This document shows positions 39,604 to 44,221 of a DNA stretch of 44,221 bases, piece by piece. Location: the NCBI GenBank assembly GCA_002502175.1, contig DAPQ01000012.1:1-44221 (forward strand), given 5' to 3'. A model generated the notes under the pieces. That model was not told where the DNA came from. It was given only the letters and a program-made list of their open reading frames with translations, and did not search any database. The stretch comes from Euryarchaeota archaeon UBA19 (GTDB lineage: Archaea > Thermoplasmatota > Poseidoniia > Poseidoniales > Thalassarchaeaceae). Each line of letters opens with the position of its first letter. Positions within the stretch are counted from its first letter, which is position 1. Made by a program: the position numbers and the translations under genes.

Positions 39604-40353
39604 TCATGGGTCATTGCTGACACGCGGGGCTAGGAAGTAAGTCCAAGACGCGCCGCCTTCATTTGAATTCCATGAAAGTCGCAAAGGATAGCGGTCTTGG
39701 AACTCAACAGTAACTTCCTCTGTTAGACCACTAGCCAACTTGCGGCTAAGTGGATCTAGGAATTGTAGAGAATAGGTTGAGGCGGTTGGCTTTGGAGCGA
39801 CTAACTCTGACATTTCGCCAGCATCGAAGCGGACATTTACTCCTTCGCCGGCTTCTACGGTAACCGATACAGTCATCTGATTCTTATCGAGGCTTAAATC
39901 GACTAACTCTCCTACAAACTTTGCAGCGCGAAGGGCCCTAGATAGCCTGTCCGCACTCAAAGTAGCTTTGCATTCAAAGTCCAAATCAGGCTGACGTGGC
40001 TCATTGATTGAGCCAGTATCAAGTCCACGAAGAATTCGATGAACTTCACCTACTCGGACGTTGATTGCTCCTGTAGCCCCATCATAATCCAACTCAACCA
40101 AGTCGTTTGGTCCAGCCAAAGTTAGAAGATCGCGGAGCTTACCAAGTTCTAGACCAATCTCAACCGGCTCGACTTCGTATGTCTCGAAACAAGCATCTGC
40201 TACCGTAACCGATAGCAATGCTACATGGGAGCCGTCAACGACGGTCGTGCTCAAGCCATTTTCACCCCAACTTAGTTTGGCTTCTTCGGTAAGAACCGAT
40301 AGCAGATCGACAATTTCTCGCATCAGTTGCTGTTTGGCAGTGACTCTAAGCAT
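39604..40353 (-). CDS. pcn: DNA sliding clamp PCNA
   Basis: A 249-aa proliferating-cell nuclear antigen, the trimeric processivity clamp for DNA polymerase. The N-terminal half carries LMREIVDLLSVLTEEA and a GLSTTVVDGSHVALLSV segment (family D-x-S-H-V motif); the interdomain loop and C-terminal half carry DFECKATLSADRLSRALRAA and YSLQFLDPLSRKLASG (the LK/YLxx-type end). The DSHV-like DGSHV and the closing YFLAPRV are standard. It lies downstream of TFS and upstream of the glycosyltransferase on the same strand. Confidence 0.96.
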   Translation of the reverse strand: MLRVTAKQQLMREIVDLLSVLTEEAKLSWGENGLSTTVVDGSHVALLSVTVADACFETYEVEPVEIGLELGKLRDLLTLAGPNDLVELDYDGATGAINVRVGEVHRILRGLDTGSINEPRQPDLDFECKATLSADRLSRALRAAKFVGELVDLSLDKNQMTVSVTVEAGEGVNVRFDAGEMSELVAPKPTASTYSLQFLDPLSRKLASGLTEEVTVEFQDRYPLRLSWNSNEGGASWTYFLAPRVSNDP

Positions 40354-40417
40354 CCCAACACCTACCTAAGACTCCTCCAACGGGGGGTTCTTCATGGTTC
40401 GCTAATGATATTCCAGA

Positions 40418-40426
40418 CTATATTAA
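40418..40426 (-). promoter_or_regulatory. TATA-like element upstream of PCNA
   Basis: On the minus strand the sequence reads TTAATATAG, about 65 nt before the PCNA ATG and 8 nt past dyad D6. It implies a leader of about 40 nt, longer than for the photolyase. Confidence 0.4.
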
Positions 40427-40433
40427 CTGAATA

Positions 40434-40452
40434 CGACCCACGTAGTGGGTCG
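40434..40452. repeat. Perfect dyad D6 (8+3+8) between TFS and PCNA
   Basis: Arms CGACCCAC and GTGGGTCG around GTA, 9 nt past the TFS stop and just upstream of a TATA-like element for PCNA. Same centre, C-GTA-G, as D1 and D2. Confidence 0.6.
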
Positions 40453-40461
40453 CTAGAGTAA

Positions 40462-40848
40462 TCATTGATACTCACGGAATTTGTGCCCACAACCCTCGCA
40501 GGTGCATATTTTTGTCTCGGGTTCATCACTCGACCGAGTTTGCATTAGTACGACAAAAATTCTATCTCCATCGCACTCTGGACAACGATAATCACCAACC
40601 CAGAGAGTTCCTTTGGCGACTTCTTCTTCGACAACTTCGGTAAGGTGTTTGAGGTCCTTTGCAGACGAAGAAGCGGTCGCTTTGGATAAATCAACGGTTT
40701 CTCCAGTCATTGGGTCGGTAAATTCCGCACCCTTTCCATCTGGTCCAGACAATGGCCCTTCATATCCGCATTTATAATCCGGGCATTTGATATTGTTGTT
40801 TGAATCTGGATATGAAAGTGCACCACATATTGGACAGAACATTCTCAT
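40462..40848 (-). CDS. tfs: Transcription factor S (TFS), RNA cleavage factor
   Basis: A 128-aa archaeal TFIIS/Rpb9-like factor that rescues backtracked RNA polymerase. The N-terminal zinc ribbon is MFCPICGALSYP with CPDYKCG. The C-terminal zinc ribbon is RCPECDGDRIFVVLMQTRSSDEPETKICTC, shown here in two overlapping parts: CPECDGDRIFVVLMQTR and SSDEPETKICTCEGCGHKF. The acidic DE pair at the tip of the ribbon, needed for cleavage, is present. The start is 40848, with a purine-rich GGAAGG just upstream. PCNA follows on the same strand. Confidence 0.94.
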   Translation of the reverse strand: MRMFCPICGALSYPDSNNNIKCPDYKCGYEGPLSGPDGKGAEFTDPMTGETVDLSKATASSSAKDLKHLTEVVEEEVAKGTLWVGDYRCPECDGDRIFVVLMQTRSSDEPETKICTCEGCGHKFREYQ

Positions 40849-40930
40849 CCTTCCCTTTGCTGTGTCTAAGTGACCTACCAGCGCTCGTTGGATATGTACT
40901 TCAACATTCGTAATTGATTATTCCTATTTT

Positions 40931-41305
40931 TCATGCAATAATGGATGTCGAAAAGCGCCAACCAAGCCAAGCCAATGCAATACTACCGAGTATGGTTGTT
41001 GTTATCATTATCAGAGTAGATGATGCATTAGATTCTGCTAATCGAATTGAGTCAACAGCGAATGCTGACATGGTAGTAAAGGCCCCTAATACACCGGTTC
41101 CAAACAATAACACGACATCGTCTCCAATAGTTGCACCAGCCGCGACCGCACCCAACAATACACCGAGAAGTAATGATCCAACGAGGTTTGCTGTAATTGT
41201 TCCCCAAGGCAAGGTATCCGCAGGTAACCATTGTTGCAAGGCGTAGCGAGCCACCGCTCCTATAGCACCACCAATCCCTACTAATGCAGCAAGCCGTAAG
41301 TCCAT
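40931..41305 (-). CDS. crcB: CrcB/FluC-type fluoride channel
   Basis: A 124-aa membrane protein with four helices, the size of a dual-topology Fluc subunit that exports fluoride. The start MDLRLAALVGIGGAIGAVAR and the GTITANLVGSLLLGVL and FGTGVLGAFTTMSAF segments match CrcB, with the Asn of ITANLVG and the Phe/Thr tract of the pore. I start at 41305, not at the frame opening at 41458, because the conserved N-terminus begins there and the longer frame would overlap the Nop5 gene. Confidence 0.92.
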   Translation of the reverse strand: MDLRLAALVGIGGAIGAVARYALQQWLPADTLPWGTITANLVGSLLLGVLLGAVAAGATIGDDVVLLFGTGVLGAFTTMSAFAVDSIRLAESNASSTLIMITTTILGSIALAWLGWRFSTSIIA

Positions 41306-41398
41306 GCCTTTCGGGCGCTGTAATTCGGTTATTGACCGCTTCCCGTGAATTTTCTGAATAGCGCGGGATTCAAGCGGAATGGACTTCTCGCGATAGTC

Positions 41399-42403
41399 AT
41401 GAAATTGCATTACGACTGGCGGCTGGCCCGCGTTGTCGATGACGAAGGAGTCATCCATGACGAGGTGATTTGGTCAGGTAAGCGCTCGGCTGGAGCCGTT
41501 GCTGACCGCCTTTGGGACTTGCAACGTGGGCGTTTGAGTCCAGAAGCTCGCACCCTATCCGATAGGTTTCCCGAAGCAGTAATCGATGCACTTGGTGCGA
41601 TGTCGGATAACGATTGGCCGGAACTCGATGATGAAGAATCAAAATTGTTTGAAAGAGCGACTCCAATTCTGGCCAAGAGAGGAATTGCGGATGCGGCTGG
41701 CGATACCGATCGTCGATTGGATATGTTAGTATCCTCAGCGGCGGAACTTCGTGCATCTTGGACCACCAACGAGGCACGATGTGTGGAATGGACCGGTCTT
41801 TTCCTCTCGGAAGTAGATCTTGATGCTCAACGCGATGATATCCCACCTGCGGTAGCCCAATCAAACTCAATCGAGGATGTGGCCACCACATTAGGAGTAG
41901 AATCACCTGCTCATTCACCCTCAGATATCGAATGGCAAGCATTGCGAGATCATGCCAAAGGCGTAGTAGAGTTAACCGAACGACTAGAAGCACACGAGAA
42001 TGCTATCCGTGATTTAGCCGAGCAACATGTACCTAGTCTTGCAGCCTTAATCGGACCCCTAGGTGCTGCTAGAATGGTAACTTTAGCGGGGGGTAGAGAG
42101 AGGTTGGCTAGAATGCCATCAGGCTCCTTACAGGTACTAGGTGCACACGCGGCGATGGCTGCACATAGACGTGGAGCCGCGCCACCAAAACATGGAGCAA
42201 TACTATTCAGCATGCCTCAGATTTCGCGGTCACCTCGATGGGTGCGTGGAAAGATTGCGAGATTCCTCGCTGGAAAAGCCTCAATCGCTGTTAGGTGCGA
42301 TCACTTTGGTGGAGAACCTTGGGATGAGGATACCGTTGCTGAGATTCACAAAGAGACCGAGGCGATCAAGGCCAAGTTCCCGAAACCACCCAAGCGGAAG
42401 TGA
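41399..42403 (+). CDS. nop5: Nop5 (Nop56/58-like) box C/D RNP protein
   Basis: A 334-aa archaeal Nop56/58 homologue, the scaffold of box C/D guide RNPs that bind L7Ae and fibrillarin for 2'-O-methylation of RNA. The C-terminal Nop domain is clear: LAALIGPLGAARMVTLAGGR, MPSGSLQVLGAHAAMAAHRR, GAAPPKHGAILFSMPQI, and SPRWVRGKIARFLAGKASIA. A coiled-coil precedes it. The N-terminal domain is divergent. Start at 41399 (MKLHYDWRL). It overlaps the fibrillarin gene by 4 nt, a common archaeal pair. Confidence 0.94.
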   Translation: MKLHYDWRLARVVDDEGVIHDEVIWSGKRSAGAVADRLWDLQRGRLSPEARTLSDRFPEAVIDALGAMSDNDWPELDDEESKLFERATPILAKRGIADAAGDTDRRLDMLVSSAAELRASWTTNEARCVEWTGLFLSEVDLDAQRDDIPPAVAQSNSIEDVATTLGVESPAHSPSDIEWQALRDHAKGVVELTERLEAHENAIRDLAEQHVPSLAALIGPLGAARMVTLAGGRERLARMPSGSLQVLGAHAAMAAHRRGAAPPKHGAILFSMPQISRSPRWVRGKIARFLAGKASIAVRCDHFGGEPWDEDTVAEIHKETEAIKAKFPKPPKRK

Positions 42404-43110
42404 TAGAGTTGCCAAAACCCATCAAGCTCGCTTGGGGCATTCGTCGAGAAGGCAGAAGCCTTTGGTCGCGTAACGCAGTCAAAGGGGTATCTGTCCGAGG
42501 AGAGAGAAGGAAAAGAGACGGCAGAAATGAATGGCGTCTTTGGAACCCCAACCGATCTAAGGTAGCCGCCAGTATTCTCAAGACTAAGCGGGATGCATCC
42601 GCACTATTACCCGAATCCGGCTCTACTTGTCTCTATCTTGGTGCTTCTTCTGGCGGCACTGTAAGTCATATTCACGACAATGTCTGTGGTGCAGGAAATC
42701 ATCACGGTGGACAGGTGGTCGCGGTGGATATTTCTCCTAGGATGATGCGTAATTTAGTCAAGTTGGCCGAACGCCGCCAAGGTCTAGTTCCAGTCTTAGC
42801 AGATGCACGCAATCCATTTGCAGTCGCACCATACATTAGAGGTAAGGCGGATTGGTTGCATCAAGACCTTAGCATAGGCGATCAGGCAGAGACCTTCGTT
42901 AGGATGACTTCGGCATTTCTCAAACAAGGGGGGGCCGCTCTCCTATCTCTGAAAGCAGCCAGTGAGCGTTGGATGGAAGGCGGAGATGATGCTAGATTTG
43001 AGCACACAAAGAGCATCATCGAAGATTGTCAGCATCTAGAATTGCTAGAGGTAATCGACATCTCGGTATTCGAGGAACAGCACGCAGTGTTCCATTGTGT
43101 TAGGATATAA
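42400..43110 (+). CDS. flpA: Fibrillarin-like rRNA/tRNA 2'-O-methyltransferase
   Basis: A 236-aa SAM-dependent RNA methyltransferase, the catalytic subunit of box C/D RNPs. The family signatures are YLGASSGGTVSHIHDNV (SAM-binding, with SGGTVSH), VVAVDISPRMMRNLVKLA, the VPVLADARNP segment and ADWLHQDLSI, plus a late ALLSLKAASE Lys. It starts with GTG overlapping the Nop5 stop by 4 nt, so the two are made together. The N-terminus WGIRREGRSLW is shorter than in some homologues. Confidence 0.95.
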   Translation: MIELPKPIKLAWGIRREGRSLWSRNAVKGVSVRGERRKRDGRNEWRLWNPNRSKVAASILKTKRDASALLPESGSTCLYLGASSGGTVSHIHDNVCGAGNHHGGQVVAVDISPRMMRNLVKLAERRQGLVPVLADARNPFAVAPYIRGKADWLHQDLSIGDQAETFVRMTSAFLKQGGAALLSLKAASERWMEGGDDARFEHTKSIIEDCQHLELLEVIDISVFEEQHAVFHCVRI

Positions 43111-43473
43111 TCAGGCGTTTTCTGCGCCTGAAAGAGCGATTGCTAACACAATAATTACGGCATAGAGCAATAAAACCGCAATAGTAAGTATAATTGAGAC
43201 CCAAGAAATAACATTCGCCGCCTTTGCCATACCTGCATCTGGATGTCCGGGATGTTGTTCGGCTACTTCCATAGCGGATTTTGCAAGTATCAAACCAGGT
43301 ATTGCAGTGCAGCAACTAAATCCCAATAATCCTAATATTCCTAAAATTAGTGCAGCAATGGCTTGTGTAGGAGGGTATTGTCCTACCGCTGCTGGATTAC
43401 TTACCCCTTGGACATACAATACTTCAGGCCCCTCGAGGTTAGGAGTTGCTTCAGATTGAGAATCATCATCCAT
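43111..43473 (-). CDS. DUF4190-like small membrane protein, copy 1
   Basis: A 120-aa protein with a polar N-terminus, a first hydrophobic helix (ALILGILGLLGFSCCTAIPG), a helical linker with His/Asp (EVAEQHPGHPDAGMAKAAN) and a second helix. This order is that of DUF4190 small membrane proteins. Start at 43473 (MDDDSQSE) or 43479. It is convergent with fibrillarin, abutting its stop, and is a paralogue of the next gene upstream. Confidence 0.75.
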   Translation of the reverse strand: MDDDSQSEATPNLEGPEVLYVQGVSNPAAVGQYPPTQAIAALILGILGLLGFSCCTAIPGLILAKSAMEVAEQHPGHPDAGMAKAANVISWVSIILTIAVLLLYAVIIVLAIALSGAENA

Positions 43474-43498
43474 AATCATTCACCTTTGGATTAGAATT

Positions 43499-43876
43499 TC
43501 AAGCAAACGCGCCTATTCCGCCCAAAAATATGACGAAAACCAAATACATACCAAGTCCGAGTAATGCCCCTATTAGGCTAATGATATTAATTACATTTGA
43601 AGCATTAATCATACCACTATCGGGATGGTATGTATTACCAATGTTTTTCTTATCAGTACTTACTAGAAACATAGCTGGGATCGTAAAGCAAAGACTAGGT
43701 CCACAGCATAAAGCGGCTGCTCCTCCTAATAGAGTTGTAAGCCCTAGTATGGCAAGAACTAGTCCAGCAACCGCATTTGTTGATTGCGTTTGACCTCCCA
43801 TTACCTGAGGTCCTGCATTGATGTTAATTGTCGTGGGCTCTCCAGAAATTTGTGGTCCGCTGGAGTCCTCTGTCAT
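43499..43876 (-). CDS. DUF4190-like small membrane protein, copy 2
   Basis: A 125-aa paralogue of the neighbouring gene: a polar start with ITITIN-like repeats, AVAGLVLAILGLTTLLGGAA, then CCGPSLCFTIPAMFLV, a HPDSGMINASNVINIISL linker and a closing helix. The two copies share the GxxxxAxxxxAxxxLG helix, a Cys pair and the HPDxGMxxAxNVI motif, so they arose by tandem duplication. Function unknown. Confidence 0.75.
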   Translation of the reverse strand: MTEDSSGPQISGEPTTININAGPQVMGGQTQSTNAVAGLVLAILGLTTLLGGAAALCCGPSLCFTIPAMFLVSTDKKNIGNTYHPDSGMINASNVINIISLIGALLGLGMYLVFVIFLGGIGAFA

Positions 43877-43975
43877 ACCGATTCGTCAGTGAATCAAAAC
43901 TTCAATGCTTTGGACGTATAATCTAACAATGGATAACATCATTTTCTCAGACACACTGCCGCGTATATGCCAGAG

Positions 43976-44221
43976 ATGCCTGAGGTAGAAACGGTCCGTC
44001 GTGGCCTCATACCTCACTGGGTAGGACGACGAATTAGCTTTGTCGATTTACGCCGCCCTGACCTACGATTTCCATTCCCATCGAATCTTGAAGAAGCGCT
44101 GACAGGCGCTAAGGTAGTAGAGATTGGACGCGCCTCAAAATACCTCTTGATTCGCCTAGATAATGGAAATACTTGGCTAAGTCATCTTGGGATGACCGGA
44201 GTTTGGACAATAGATTCTCCT
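43976..44221 (+). CDS. mutM: Formamidopyrimidine-DNA glycosylase MutM/Fpg (N-terminus only)
   Basis: The first 82 codons of an Fpg/Nei-family glycosylase that removes oxidised purines such as 8-oxoguanine; the rest lies beyond the right edge. Met removal leaves Pro as the catalytic residue in MPEVETVRRGL, with the required Glu next to it. ASKYLLIRLDNG carries the conserved Lys and SHLGMTGVW matches the family. I place the start at 43976 so that Pro is residue 2; an in-frame ATG at 43967 would add three residues and block the N-terminal Pro. This gene is typical of bacteria and rare in archaea, consistent with transfer. Confidence 0.93.
   Translation, partial: MPEVETVRRGLIPHWVGRRISFVDLRRPDLRFPFPSNLEEALTGAKVVEIGRASKYLLIRLDNGNTWLSHLGMTGVWTIDSP

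Noticed and set aside
1..44221. CRISPR arrays, insertion sequences or prophage
   Set aside because: No regularly spaced repeats, transposase motifs or phage structural genes were seen on either strand.

Overview
The window looks like a chromosome segment of a marine planktonic euryarchaeon, most likely Marine Group II (Candidatus Poseidoniales/Poseidoniia). This is an inference. The archaeal signs are Cdc6/Orc1, PCNA, transcription factor S, Nop5 with fibrillarin, a GTP-dependent dephospho-CoA kinase, a TrmB-type regulator, a TBP-like protein, TATA-like promoters and one tRNA. They sit among genes of bacterial or eukaryotic type: a classical class I fructose-bisphosphate aldolase, MutM/Fpg, a class II photolyase, a diflavin reductase and acyl-CoA oxidation enzymes. 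Genes are densely packed, on both strands, often with 2-4 nt overlaps. No rRNA, CRISPR array, insertion sequence or phage gene is visible.

Region 1 (1-8066) is a CoA-thioester catabolism island. It begins with the start of a 2-phosphoglycerate kinase-like gene. Next come an aldehyde dehydrogenase, a divergent PaaG-like isomerase and a START-like protein. The minus-strand run is then (in transcription order) an FAD oxidoreductase, an enoyl-CoA hydratase, a BoxB-type diiron oxygenase, an unrecognised 186-aa protein, a 3-hydroxyacyl-CoA dehydrogenase and a SemiSWEET transporter. Together these resemble a short version of the aerobic box/paa epoxide routes, but BoxA, BoxC and PaaZ are not in the window.

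Region 2 (8148-11176) holds MoaE and MoaC (molybdopterin synthesis), then class II FBPase and class I aldolase (gluconeogenesis). Region 3 (11194-15000) has two small winged-helix-like genes, a divergent 872-aa HTH protein and a GC-rich, highly structured noncoding stretch of about 330 nt that I could not assign to a known RNA. Region 4 (15037-19158) has a fused CoaD/dephospho-CoA kinase, a membrane protein, Cdc6/Orc1 with an AT-rich 400-bp gap (possible origin, with a small ORF) and an MBL-fold hydrolase.

Region 5 (19242-26782) has a diflavin reductase, biotin carboxylase, PfkB kinase, a disordered membrane-anchored protein, an EF-Tu-like protein lacking the GTPase motifs and a DUF4870-like protein. 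Region 6 (26785-32651) has a thioesterase, a three-gene unit with a divergent TBP-like protein and a TatD-related hydrolase, tRNA-Gly(TCC), an ABC exporter and a short FGE-like membrane protein. Region 7 (32643-44221) has a TrmB-like regulator, peroxiredoxin, RibA, photolyase, an SRPBCC-SDR fusion, glycosyltransferase, PCNA, TFS, CrcB/FluC, Nop5-fibrillarin, two paralogous small membrane proteins and the start of MutM.

Across the window, six short perfect dyads with a 3-nt TA-containing centre closed by C-G (plus one 18-bp palindrome) sit in intergenic or 5' regions. They are the most intriguing sequence-level pattern here.
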